From Symbiodinium natans (lineage: Eukaryota > Sar > Dinophyceae > Suessiales > Symbiodiniaceae): a DNA stretch of 64,000 bases. The notes beneath the pieces were generated by a model. It was given only the letters and a program-made list of their open reading frames with translations, searched no databases and was not told where the DNA came from. This document shows positions 54,509 to 64,000 of the stretch, in pieces; positions within the stretch are counted from its first letter, which is position 1; each line of letters opens with the position of its first letter. The stretch is from contig CAJNDS010001513.1 in NCBI GenBank assembly GCA_905221605.1, positions 266,001-330,000 of the forward strand, given 5' to 3'. The translations under genes were made by a program, and so were the position numbers.

Positions 54509-54779
54509 CCTAAACCGAAGACCCTATACCCTAAACCCTAAAACTTTTTGAAGGCAGCTCTTTTCAGGGCCGCCTCGCCTGAAGGCCCGATACCTCCCAC
54601 AAACCCTACACCCCAAACCCCCCCCCGCCAGCTAAGTGCAGGCCAGGCACCTTCAGAACCTTGGTCTTTGTAAGAAAACTCGGGAGCACTTCTACCATGT
54701 CTGCTGGCCCACTATTTCAGATTTCACGGGGCGGATTATGATTGGGGAGAGGGCATGGGTGTAGCATCTCGTTTTATGC

Positions 54780-56310
54780 AGAAGCCTTAAGGCCAAAACA
54801 CTCCTGGCGTGGGGAGGACGTCCTGCAGGCAAGGTGCGGAGAGGCCAGCCGCTGCCTCTCAGGGACATGAAACTTTGAAACTCAAGCTCCTGAGCGTGTC
54901 CGCGGGGGGAAAATGAGTAACACTCAGGGATGCTCAGGGTGTTCCTTCTGCCGCAACCAGTGCCGATGTCTCGAAGTTTCTCTCAAAATCCTGCAATGGC
55001 CTCTTGCGATGTGCCACATATCTTACACCTACAACCCCCACACCCTCAACTCCAAACCCAAAACACCAAACCCTAAGCAAACCCTAAACAAACCCCAAAC
55101 AAACCCCAAACAAACCCCAAACCCACAGCCCGCACCCTAAACGCCAGGCCCGAATCTCAAGCTCCGACGAGCCTCCACCACGAAGGCCACACCCTGAGCC
55201 TCGGGTTCATTCTCAAAATGTTTAGGGCTTAGGGCTTAGGGCTTAGGGCTTAGCGCTTAGCGCTTAGGGCTTAGGGCTTAGGGCTTAGGGCTTAGGGCTT
55301 AGGGTAGGGTTTAGGGTTTAGGGTTTAGGGTTTAGGGTTTAGGCTTTGGGGTTTCGGGTTTCGGGTTTCGGGCTTAGGTTCAAAGACTTCTTGAAGACCC
55401 AAAGCATGACACAGTGGAGCCGAGGCCAGGTCCTGGCATGGAGTTTCAGGGATATGCTGCAGTTAGGGTCTGTTAAAAGTTTTTTTGTGGATTTCAGAGT
55501 TAATGGCGACGTTGTCAGTGTGAAAGCTTTGGAGCAGAAATGACCCAATAATTATCGCCAAACCTTCAACCCCAACAAAAATACCAGGGAGCGCCTGCAC
55601 CTGCCGGCCGGCGCACGCGCAGCCGCTGGCTGCCACAAGTCAGCACCTGCCAGCGGGACGCCCCTAGACCCTAAACACCCGAAAGCCTAAAAACCCGTAC
55701 ACATCCTAAACCCTATACCCTGAACCCTAATAAACCCTACACCCTAAACCTGAAAGTGCATACGCCCTCAACACTGTAAACCCTAGACCCAATAGACCCT
55801 AACTCTAAACCCGATAAACCCTTCAAACCTTCAAAGCCCTATAAAGCCCTATGAAGGGCCTCTGGCAGTGTGGGAACCTCGCTGGCGGCCTCGGTGTTGG
55901 AGTTTCGGGAAACTCGGGTTATGGTTCGATCGGGGCTTCTAACGTCTATGTGTAGGGTTTGAAAGGGCTTGCAGGGTTTATAGGCTTTATAGGGTCTATC
56001 GCCTATAGGGCTGAGAAGGTTGAAAAATAAGAAGGACCCAAGGTCTTGCTGTCGTTGTTTTCTCAACAGCAACGCAGCAACACCAAAATTCTAGACCAGT
56101 CTTTGGGCTGCGGCCTGCGGAGGAGAGTTGGCTGGACTAAGTGATTGCAACCATAGCCTATTCCTTCTAACGTCTACAGCCCAAGAGCGAGAGAGCCCTA
56201 AATCTTAGACCCAAGACGCGAAACTCCGCTCTAGACCCTGAAAAGCCCTAAGCCCTAAACCCTAAACCCTAAGCAGCCTTAATCCCTAAGCCCCAAACCC
56301 TAAACCCTAC
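54780..56310. other. Region without assigned gene
   Basis: Degenerate CCCTAAA-related DNA with unique islands at 54,780-55,030, 55,390-55,560 and 55,590-55,670. None gives a recognisable product. CAAACCC variants cluster at 55,075-55,125. Confidence 0.35.
55218..55355 (+). repeat. CTTAGGG array passing into TTTAGGG
   Basis: About twelve CTTAGGG (two CTTAGCG) followed by six TTTAGGG and then TTTCGGG units. Confidence 0.9.
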
Positions 56311-56324
56311 TGGTAGAAGAATTC

Positions 56325-56397
56325 GGCAGCTCAAGGCACGCCAGCGGCGCGGCCTTCGCCAGCGGAGGCAGCAGCTCCCCAAGCCAATATGCCCGGA
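56325..56397 (+). CDS. Candidate exon, Arg/Gln-rich helix
   Basis: Following GGCAG, the frame reads LKARQRRGLRQRRQQLPKP up to a possible donor before TGA. It is very basic, like a nucleic-acid-binding or nuclear-localisation segment. No neighbours are joined. Confidence 0.28.
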
Positions 56398-56427
56398 CGC
56401 CGTTTGATCCATAGCTTGGACCTGATG

Positions 56428-56510
56428 AGGGTTTATAGGGTTTGTAGGGTTTATAGGGTTTATAGGGTTTATAGGGTTTATAGGGTTTATCGGGTTTATA
56501 GTTTAGGGTT
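56428..56510 (+). repeat. TTTATAGGG nonamer array
   Basis: About eight copies of a nine-base telomere-like variant. Confidence 0.88.
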
Positions 56511-56536
56511 CATAGGGCTCATAGGGCTCAGAGGGT

Positions 56537-57000
56537 TTGTACTGTCATGCCGCACTGGCTGAAGACTTGATGAGATTCCATGGCCGCTTCATGCCTCCAA
56601 TACACAACTGTAAACTGTATATACAGTCCAAGCAGTCGTGGACGAAATTGCTTTCCACCTGCTTCGTCTGTCAGCGCGCCAGTCGAACGCAGGCAACATT
56701 CAACCTCGCCTTCATCATCTGTGGTCTCCAAGATGACGAGGGCATGTGTCTTCTCTTCGTCGTAGTCTGCTGGCGATATTTGCAGAAAACAGCGGAGACG
56801 CTCATTCGCTGGAAGTGCTTTGCATCAAAATGCTCCAGACGTTCCCTCAAAGTGTGCGGCGAGCCATTGCCCAAGATGATGTTGTACCTCCCTAGCAGGC
56901 GCCGCCCCCTCCCAGCGATACAATTTGAGAGTAGGGTTAAGAACAGAATCTGGACGGACAAGGAAGTGACTGAGAGAAGGGGCAGAAAACGCAGAGCACA
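56537..57000. other. Unique stretch upstream of the minisatellite
   Basis: Both strands carry frames of 60-160 codons without a recognised domain. The minus-strand frame reads GRYNIILGNGSPHTLRERLE; the plus frame runs without a stop into the minisatellite. A gene is possible but not supported. Confidence 0.25.
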
Positions 57001-57385
57001 TGCAGAGCAAACGCAGCGCAAATGCAAGAGCAAATGCATACGCTTACGCAAAAGCAGAATCGAAGGCAGATGCAAGAGCAAATGCAAGCAAATGCAAGAG
57101 CAAGTGCAACAGCAAATGCAAAAGCACATGCAAGAGCAACTGCAAAAGCAGGTGCAAGAGCACATGCAAAAGCAAATGCAAGAGCAAATGCAAAAGGCAA
57201 CTCAAGAGCACATGCAAAAGCAAATGCAAAAGCAGATGCAAGAGCAAATGCAAAAGGCAACTCAAGAGCACACGCAAGAGCAAATGCAAGAGCAAACGCA
57301 ATGCAAGAGCAAACACAAAAGCAAATGCAAGAGCGAATGTAACAGCAAGTGCATAGCGCAAAAGCAAACGCAAGAGCAAATGCCA
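57000..57385 (+). repeat. 12-bp minisatellite (GCAAGAGCAAAT)n
   Basis: Alternating hexamers GCAAGA/GCAAAA and GCAAAT/GCACAT, about 30 double units, weakening but still traceable to about 57,830. Because the period is a multiple of three and lacks T-A-R, all three plus frames stay open (MQEQMQKQ, CKSKCKSK, ANARANAK), as do minus frames (LLLHLLLH, FAFALAFA). Whether any frame is translated cannot be decided; the Gln/Met frame is the most protein-like. Confidence 0.88.
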
Positions 57386-58250
57386 AAACAAATGCGGACG
57401 CAGATTCACCTAAGATGGCAATGCCCAGTAGAAAACATCTACAAACTAAGAGCGGAGCAATGAAGTTGCTGTGGAAAGTTTATGCTTCTAAACGAATGGG
57501 GAGGATTGAGCAGAGCATTAGAGGTTATACACGCAGAATTGGACTAGCAATGAACCGTCAACGAGCAAAAGCTAAGGCAAGTGTAAATGCAGACGCAAAA
57601 GAAAACGCTGACGCGAGTGCAAATATGAAAGCAATGCAGATGCAACTGCAGATTCAAGAGCGAAAACAAACGCGAACACAAGTGCTAATAATGCAAGCGC
57701 AAACGCAAATGATTTCAGCCTGCAGAGCAAACGCAGAGCAAGTGCAGAGCAAGCGCAGAGCAAATGGGGAGTCAAGGGGGAGCAACACACAAAGCCAACT
57801 CAGAGCAAATGCAGAAAATTCTGTGCATTCAAATCACTGAGGCCAGGAATTTGGGAGTGGCCAGAGAAAACATGGACCAAACAAGATGCGGAGCAACAAG
57901 TCGTTGGTGGCCAGTAGGATGGCTTGTGGTTTTAAAAAGCGGGGCGTGAACAGAACATTAGAGGTTAGACGCCAGAACTGCACTGCCAATGAAATATCAA
58001 CGTGCATCGACCCTTTTTTTGATGACTTACGCGAGCACCGCTGCGCCAAGAGCCGGCTCATCTTTCCCACGGAAAGCCGCAGAGGATGTTGCAGCCGGCG
58101 CTCTCCGACTCGTCCTCTTCGCAGTCCTGGGCGGTAGGTTTAGAATGAAACTAAAGACAAGTAGGTCCGCTCGAGAATTTCGATTGTAGCCAGGTTGCAG
58201 GCTCCGGTTCTGGTTCTCGACTGTCTTCCGGCCAGCCGCTTATAGAGGAC
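57386..58250. other. Degenerate continuation of the minisatellite and unique flank
   Basis: Scattered GCAAACGCA-type units to about 57,830, then unique DNA with short frames only. TTAGAGGTTA plus nearby bases occur twice (57,520 and 57,957, shared GAGGTTA), hinting at an old duplication. Confidence 0.35.
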
Positions 58251-58278
58251 GCGTGAAAACCGCCAAAATGGTTTGTCG

Positions 58279-58297
58279 GGGGGGGGGGGGGGGGGGC
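58279..58297 (+). repeat. Poly-G run
   Basis: About 18 consecutive G. Confidence 0.85.
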
Positions 58298-58540
58298 TTA
58301 CATTAAAGCGAGTACAAAAACTAGCAGATTGGGGAGACCATTGTCAGACCATTGTGGAAAGGACCACGAACATCAAGCAAGAACAAGCGACTCCGCCGGG
58401 TGAGAGCCCTCGTGTCCTGGGTCAAGCGGTGGCCCCCGTCCGCATTCTCCTGCAAGAAGCAGCGTCTACATACATGTTCAAGACAGAGCTCCCACACCAG
58501 ATCCAGACAGCCGCGCATGAGCTGCCATGAGAGCTTGATC

Positions 58541-59002
58541 TCACTCGGCCTCAGCATTCCGCAGCATCTTGCAGAGTTCTTTCAGCTCAAAGCGGCGTCA
58601 GCCGCCCCAGCCTCCCACTTTCTTACAAGGGCCTGCGCTTTGGCATCCTCCTGTTCTTCGATCCAATACAGAGTGTCCTCAATGTCCCGCAACAAGTGCT
58701 GCGCATTCTCCCAGAGCATCAGCAACTTCCAGCCTCTTGAGCATGTCTCCAACATGGCCAAGACGCTGTCGATCTTGCTTCTCTGCAGGCGTAACGACAT
58801 CATCCTCCAGGATACACACGGCGGGAACATCTGGCACGTCAGTCCCTATACCCGGCCAACTGCATGACGCAAGTTCGGCGCGGGTGAGGACAGCAACAGA
58901 TCGTAATGGCACTTCTCCGTTGACCTGCAGTAACTTGGCTGGGGAAACCCCCCAACCCCTCAAGAACAAATTGGAAAGACCAAAGCAAAGGTCACGAAAC
59001 AC
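58541..59002 (-). CDS. Unrecognised helical protein, probably spliced
   Basis: Three minus-strand frames overlap in relay. The first (from ATG 59,002) holds GEVPLRSVAVLTRAELASCS. The second holds SKIDSVLAMLETCSRGWKLL and ENAQHLLRDIEDTLYWIEEQ, clearly helical. The third ends LKELCKMLRNAEAE before TGA at 58,541. Two very short introns would join them: 46 nt (GTTCCC...CTGCAG) and 41 nt (GTAAGA...TTTGAG). Alternatively this is a frameshifted pseudogene. No telomeric repeats occur within it. The plus strand is also open for 199 codons (58,569-59,168) but is Pro/Ser/Thr-rich and less convincing. Function unknown. Confidence 0.35.
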
Positions 59003-59159
59003 AGGGACTCAAACGCGAGAACAACAACCAAAAGCAATCCCGCTCGTAAGGCTAGATAAACCAGCCAGAGAGCAGAAATCGCCTCCTCTCCGAGAAGCAC
59101 CCCTCAGAGAGGCACCCCAAACATGGCCCAACTTGCTCGAGCCGTGCTCTTGGAGCCAA

Positions 59160-59330
59160 GATTCATAGGTTTACAGGGTTTATACAGCTTGTAGGATTTA
59201 TAAGGCTCGTTGGGCTTATACAGGTTTAAGGGTTTAAAGGTTTATAGGGTTCAAAGGCTAAGGTTGATAAGGTTCACAGGGTTTTGTAAGGTTTATAGGG
59301 TTTGTAGGGGTTCGAGGGGTTTAGGGTTTG
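59160..59330 (+). repeat. Degenerate TTTATAGGG-type tract
   Basis: Mixed GGTTTATAGGG, GGTTCATAGG and AAGGTTTA units, strongly diverged. Confidence 0.6.
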
Positions 59331-59518
59331 GGGCCCTATCTGACATGAGAATGTTCCTTGCAGAATGTAGACGTTGGGGTAGTTCATGTTATCATTCTGT
59401 AGTGGCCATAAGGGGAATATGGAATTTTGGGCTTCAGGTTGAGGATTGCGGGTCCCGGTGCCTAAACCCTAAACTCTAAAGCCTAAACCCGGGGCTTCTT
59501 TAGGGCTTGTGGGGGGTG

Positions 59519-59537
59519 CGGGGGGGGGGGGGGGGGG
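59519..59537 (+). repeat. Poly-G run
   Basis: About 18 G with one C after a few bases. Confidence 0.8.
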
Positions 59538-59750
59538 CTCAGGTTTCTTGGAGATGGATTGGAGGCTTTGGGATTTTTTGGGCTTTTGTCTGCTCGCTGA
59601 CCCGCTCCCCCCCCAAAAAAAAAATGAAAAACTTCAACTGAGGCGACCGACCCTCCACACCTGAACCATCAACCAGAAACAGGGAACAATGGACCTAAAC
59701 CCTAAACCCTAAACCCTAAACCCGAAACCCGAAACCCTAAACCATCAGGC

Positions 59751-59818
59751 CTCGCCACTTGAAGCCAGGCCATGCCAGCGCCCAGGACGAGGAGGGCTAG
59801 AAGTCCGCGCGGGCGCAT
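59751..59818 (-). CDS. First exon encoding a signal peptide
   Basis: ATG at 59,818 starts MRPRGLLALLVLGAGMAWLQ, a textbook basic-hydrophobic signal sequence, followed by VA and a GC donor (GCGAG|GCCTGA), beyond which CCCTAAA repeats begin. The product should enter the secretory or plastid-bound pathway. The next exon is not identified; the gene at 58.5-59.0 kb lies downstream on the same strand and is one possibility. Confidence 0.42.
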
Positions 59819-60275
59819 GATCGCGACAGGGGCCCGTGCTCCGCTTCGGGATTGTGGGGTCTCAGGAGTTGTGGAGTGTGGAGTCTCGGGACAGTTCAGG
59901 GTGAATTTGGGGGCTTTCGGGCTTATATGGGGGTTTGGCCGGCGTTCATGCGGAAACTGCAGAAGAGCGAGCAGAGAAAGTCAGCTTCATGTCCTGACAG
60001 CTTGACATGCTCACCCCTCCCTGCGCAGAGAAGCTTTCTTGGTTGTTCCCATATTTCCCAGCTCCCTACCACACATGCACAGAACCCCCACACCCCTCAC
60101 CCATCTTTCCCTAGCTCGAAGTCACTAAAAACCCCGACAGCCAATCGGCCTTCGCAGAAGATCCAGGACCAGCCTCGTACCCAGCGAGTGTGACCTCAGC
60201 AGCTCACGGGTGCTCTTGGGTGTATGATACTGTCCGTACCCAGGCATGTTATGTCATCAGGGCTTGTGAGTACTA

Positions 60276-60641
60276 TTGGTATTGTTTCAGGGCGTAGCGT
60301 TGCAGTGCAAGGTGCGATTCAGCAGAGGCATGTCTATGCGTAGATGCAGGGCTCAAAGCCACCAGCAGCTAATGGCCAAGCAGCCAAACCTGAAAGGCGT
60401 CAGCATCATAGAAAAGGCCATAATCATCGTCGTCGTCTTCTTTACCATCGTCATCATCCTTGTCCTCCTCCCTCCTTATCCGCGTCCTCATCAAGCCCAC
60501 TGTCTGTATCATCACCACTTCATCACACGGCCACATTTCCACCACAACGATCATAACCACCGCCAGCCTCCACAGCCACCACCAACACAGCAAGCACCGC
60601 CACCACAACCACTGAAACGACCCCTAACCCCTAAACCCTAA
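60276..60641 (+). other. Open frame over CAT/CAC-rich low-complexity DNA
   Basis: 121 codons with a hydrophobic run (IIIVVVFFTIVIILVLL) and a His/Pro tail. The DNA is a degenerate CATCGTCGTC/CACCACC simple repeat, and the complement is open too, so the transmembrane look may be compositional. Confidence 0.2.
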
Positions 60642-60659
60642 ACCCGAAACCCGAAACCC

Positions 60660-61352
60660 TAATGAAGCATGAATGGATCCACAGCTGTGGCCGCTGCCGA
60701 TCCATGCTCCAGCGTGTTCTCCAAGAAGATATGGGCCTGCAAGGTATGGGACAGAAGAGTACTCTAGGGATGCAGGGTTTGCGGCATTTGTTAAGCTCAG
60801 CAGCCTAACCCAAGCTTCGACAGAGAGAGAGAGAGAGAGAGAGACCGCAAGACAGCTGCAAAAAGCAGGCTACCCCCCTTATGCTCCAGCTGTTGCCCGG
60901 CCTCTGCACAACGCACCCTAAAGCCTAAACCCTAAACCCTAAACCCTAGACCCAAAACTGGCCCTCCCCGCCCAAACCTCGAAACACCGAAGACCCCAAA
61001 ACTGTCCTCAGGCCCCTCTCAGCCCTAAGCCTAAGCCCCCCTGCCCAAACTCTCATAAAGCCATGCGCCCCCATACCCCCCCAAACCCTAGGTGCCCTGA
61101 ACCCTAAGCGCTTAAGTTTAGGGTTTAGAGTTTAGAGCTTAGAGGTTTAGGGTTCAGGGTTTAGACTTTAGGGTTTAGGGTTTAAGGTCTAGGTTTTAGG
61201 GCTTAAACCTTAAACACCCTATTCATGGGGGGGCCTCCTCCAGGGCACCGGGGCTGCCGATCACTTCGGCCCTCCACGGCGCCAGCGGAAGGCCTGGAAG
61301 AGCTTTGAGGGCTTCGGGTTTGTTTCTGTATAATATATGACAAAATATATAC

Positions 61353-61384
<32 letters not shown>

Positions 61385-62260
61385 GAAGTAGGGTATATAT
61401 TTCTTGTACCCCCAAAAGGACACCAGGTATATACACTCACCAATATTGAAAAGGAACCTTATATACGCTCACCAATAACAAACATAAAAACCCTGCTTCA
61501 TATATATATATATATATGTATATATGTATATATCTATATATAGATATGTATTCATTTAACTTATGTACGCATGTTTGTACGTTTTACTTGTATGTACTTG
61601 TTGTTGTTGATGTATAAAGGTTTAGGGTTGAGATATAATTACATATCTGTGCACAAGTTTTCGGGATACTGAGCATATATATATATATATATATATGTTT
61701 ATGTATAAGCATGTAAGGCTTGGGGTTTAAAGGTATCGGGTCATGGTTGTCTTAGGGTTGGTTTCAGTGCTGCACTTGCGCCATCTTGGGTAATGCGGGT
61801 GCGGTTCGGGGTTTTGGGTTACGAGTTTAAAGTTTCTTGGGACTAGGGCGATGTACTAAATGATTGCCAAGATCCCCCCTGCGATACCTACAACGTCAGA
61901 ATATGCACGACCTTATATGCGTATTGGAATTCAATAGGCTGTAAGCCTGATAAACTAAAAACTACTATATGCGTACTCTCACTCAACAAGCCCCAGAACA
62001 ACCACCCTAAACTGAAACAATTAAAGACACATTCTCGTTCAAGACGCCCTAAACTCTAAACCCCTAAAAACCATATATACCCTATCAACCCTGTAAGCCA
62101 TATAAACCCTATAATTAACCCCTTTAACCCCCACATACCCTATAAACTCACAAACCCTATAAACCCCTGCAAACCCCATAACCCCCATGAACCCAAAAAG
62201 CCCTGAAAACCCTCTAAGCCCCGTAAACCCTATAAACCCTAGTGTGATGAGGGTTTCTGG
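60660..62260. other. Region without assigned gene; AT and GAGA microsatellites
   Basis: GA repeat at 60,825-60,843, TA repeats at 61,350-61,385, 61,500-61,520 and 61,676-61,695. Degenerate telomeric units elsewhere. The sequence TAGGGTATATATTTCTTGTACCCCCAAAAGGACACCAGG near 61,390 looks like a MITE fragment beside the AT tract. No exon candidate is convincing. Confidence 0.4.
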
Positions 62261-62268
62261 GCTGAAGT

Positions 62269-62425
62269 TGCTGTTGGTTAGCGGGGAATGAGGGATTTAG
62301 GGCCCTACATATACCCTGTAAGGGATTATACAGGGTAAACCCAAAACCCCAAACCTTAAACCCTAAACCCTAAACTCTAAACCCTAAACGGTACCCCAAG
62401 CCGCCATTCCCTACTAACCGACAGT
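62269..62425. mobile_element. MITE family C, interrupted by telomeric repeats
   Basis: Left arm TTGCTGTTGGTTAGCGGGGA with ATGAGGG, right arm CATTCCCTACTAACCGACAG. Between the centre and the right arm lies a block of about 55 bp of CCCTAAA variants (about 62,335-62,390) that the other copies lack. Confidence 0.75.
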
Positions 62426-62547
62426 AAGTTTGCCTGCCGTCTGCGCGAAGTTCAGCTGCCGAATGCCCGGCCTGCGAGGTCAACAGGAGCACACCGGACG
62501 AAGGGTTTTAGTTTAAGGGTTTAGGGTTTAGGGGGAGTGAAGACTTT

Positions 62548-62564
62548 AGGGGGGGGGGGGGGGG
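62548..62564 (+). repeat. Poly-G run
   Basis: About 16 G after a TTTAGG unit. Confidence 0.85.
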
Positions 62565-62796
62565 CTCAGGGATGTTTGGGGTTTCGTGGGTTTAGGGGCT
62601 TCGGGGTTTGGGGGGGTTTAGGGCCCGGATTTGGGGTTTAAGGCCTGGGGTTTAAGGGGAAAAGTGGCGCAAACACCCTGGGACCCTCAAAGAAAGCATA
62701 GATTTGTCCCATCCCCCAGTTGAAATAGAACACCATTGCTGAGGACTGGTGCCGACCAACTCAGCACTTCAACTGCTGGGGTTTAGGGTTTAGGGT

Positions 62797-62884
62797 TTAG
62801 GGTTTATAGGGTTTATAAGGTTTATAAGGTTTATAAGGTTTATAAGGTTTATAAGGTTTATAAGGTTTATAAGGTTTATAAGGT
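62797..62884 (+). repeat. TTTATAAGG nonamer array
   Basis: Nine nearly perfect copies of GGTTTATAA, a telomere-like unit with the G-triplet shortened. Ordinary TTTAGGG units flank it. Confidence 0.9.
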
Positions 62885-63162
62885 GTAGCTTTTAGGGTTT
62901 AGGGTTTACTGTTTAGGGTTTAGGATTTAGGGTTTAGGGTTTGCTGTTTAGGGCAGGGTTTAAGGATTGCTGTTTAGGGTTAGGGTTTGCTGTTTAGGGT
63001 ATAGGGTTTCTGCTGAGTGTCCACACCACAGCGCTGGAGGGCGTTCATCTCTTGATGCTTGTCTCACTGTCCGGTCTACAGCTGAACATCTAGCAATCGC
63101 ATGTCTCTGAGGATCGGCATATGCGGAGGCTCCAAAAATAGGGGCCTGAAGAATTAGAGCAT

Positions 63163-63201
63163 TTTTTTTTTTTTTTTTTTTTTTTTTTGGGGGGGGGGGT
63201 A

Positions 63202-63234
<33 letters not shown>

Positions 63235-63240
63235 TATATT
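63163..63240 (+). repeat. T-run, G-run, then AT microsatellite
   Basis: About 25 T, then about 11 G, then TA repeats. It repeats the T-then-G arrangement of 4,142 and 11,483. Confidence 0.88.
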
Positions 63241-63484
63241 TTTGCATATTTATTTATTTATTTTATTTTATTTATAGATAGATATATATATATATATATA
63301 GTATAAGCATAAAGCGACCCTAAGGGGATACTATTAGTAATTATTCCGACGCCCTATATTAGGGTTTAGGATTAAGCTCTTCTCGTATCCCAAGCTATAT
63401 GCCCAAAGACCCCCACGTGCACACCTGCCTGGCCAGAATGGAATCCCGGAGGGACTGGCGCAAGGTGACCACAAGATCATCGCT

Positions 63485-63630
63485 CGGTTTAGGGTTTAGG
63501 GTTTAGGGTTTAGGGTTTTGGATTTTAGGGTTCAAGAGGGTTTTAGGGTTTTAGGGTTTAGGGTTTAGGGTTTAGGGTCTAGGGTTTAGGTTTTAGGGTT
63601 TAGCGTTTAGGGTTTAGGGTTTAGGGTTGG
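63485..63630 (+). repeat. TTTAGGG array, degenerate
   Basis: Short perfect runs mixed with TTTTAGGG and TCTAGGG. Confidence 0.85.
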
Positions 63631-64000
63631 ATCAGACGCTTGTCAGTATAGACTTTTTTGATTCATCTACTCTAGGAGTAGCAGTCATAAGGCCTGGCTG
63701 CAGAGCACTAGACTGTGGTGGTATTGACTGTAGTGCGTCATACTCCGTAAAACCATGTGCAGAATCAACAGATCACTTCTCCGCTCGCCGCTGGCAAGGA
63801 CCCGGGCTTAGAGACAGCCTTTTAGGGGGTTTGGGGTATACTGCACGCTGGCAACCTCCCAGAGATGACAGGCAGGAGCCACAATGAGCCGAATCTGCTC
63901 TGCTAGCACGGAATGATGTGGCACGGATGTTCTGGCGGCAGCAAGGACGCAACTAACCGCATGCGCTGCCATCATCTGCGGACATTACCACGGATACGCC
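63631..64000. other. Unique window edge without assigned gene
   Basis: A plus-strand frame of 86 codons (63,627-63,887) has no recognised domain. Nothing else is supported before the window ends. Confidence 0.25.

Noticed and set aside
56671-57409. Cys/Phe/Leu-rich minus-strand proteins over the minisatellite
   Set aside because: They are reverse translations of the 12-bp repeat, open only because the unit lacks stop codons.
60276-60641. Transmembrane protein
   Set aside because: The hydrophobic run comes from a degenerate ATC/GTC simple repeat and the complement is equally open.
1-64000. The window as a true chromosome end (subtelomere)
   Set aside because: Arrays are short, in both orientations, interrupted by genes throughout, and neither window edge is a long perfect array.
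1-64000. Dinoflagellate spliced-leader relics (mRNA reinsertion)
   Set aside because: Looked for TTTTGGCTCAAG-like sequence upstream of the compact genes and elsewhere; no convincing match was seen by eye.
1-64000. CRISPR array from regularly spaced heptamers
   Set aside because: The repeats are 7-9 bp tandem units without spacers, and there is no cas gene.

Overview
This window looks like nuclear DNA of a dinoflagellate. No other eukaryotic group fits as well, although no species can be named. The evidence is: telomere-type TTTAGGG/CCCTAAA repeats scattered on both strands through the whole 64 kb; spliced genes whose reconstructed introns mostly start with GC or GA rather than GT and carry short direct repeats at their borders; pentatricopeptide (PPR) proteins; and AT, GATA and homopolymer tracts. 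There are no bacterial-style operons, rRNA, tRNA or CRISPR arrays. Most long open reading frames are repeat shadows. The real coding sequence sits in small unique islands, typically 40-130 bp, between blocks of telomeric repeats, and these islands become genes only when read as exons.

Layout. 0.4-9.0 kb, minus strand: a nearly complete MATE-family transporter in about 15 exons (17 to 395 nt). Its introns are filled with TTTAGGG repeats, MITE-like elements and homopolymers. 9-15 kb: repeats with unassigned exon-like islands on both strands. 15.3-19.7 kb: a diverged segmental duplication with hairpins. 20.1-21.95 kb, minus: an unrecognised gene of at least three clean exons. 22-23.2 kb: unassigned unique DNA. 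24.86-26.15 kb, minus: a compact PPR gene without telomeric repeats. 27.84-34.6 kb, minus: a second PPR gene broken into at least 14 mini-exons of about half a PPR motif each. 34.6-43.9 kb: mostly repeats. 44.0-44.45 kb, minus: a two-exon fragment of a helical protein. 47.1 kb, minus: a lone PPR exon. 48.7-50.3 kb, minus: four exons of a membrane protein. 51.4-52.2 kb, minus: a compact gene whose N-terminus resembles a ubiquitin-like domain. 52.7-53.35 kb, plus: a small spliced gene. 54.4 kb, minus: a kinase-like exon. 57.0-57.8 kb: a 12-bp minisatellite open in several frames. 58.5-59.0 kb, minus: a helical protein. 59.8 kb, minus: a signal-peptide first exon.

The main result is the relation between telomeric repeats and introns. 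Splicing the telomere-filled gaps restores the reading frame and the family motifs of both the MATE and the PPR gene. In three places telomeric or G-rich DNA is flanked by direct copies of exon-edge sequence (25 bp perfect at 28,209/28,279; about 40 bp at 6,605/6,722; 37 bp at 514/574). This suggests that telomeric-repeat insertions with target duplication create or enlarge introns, a telomeric kind of introner. All splice sites are inferred by eye from family fit and phase, without transcript data.
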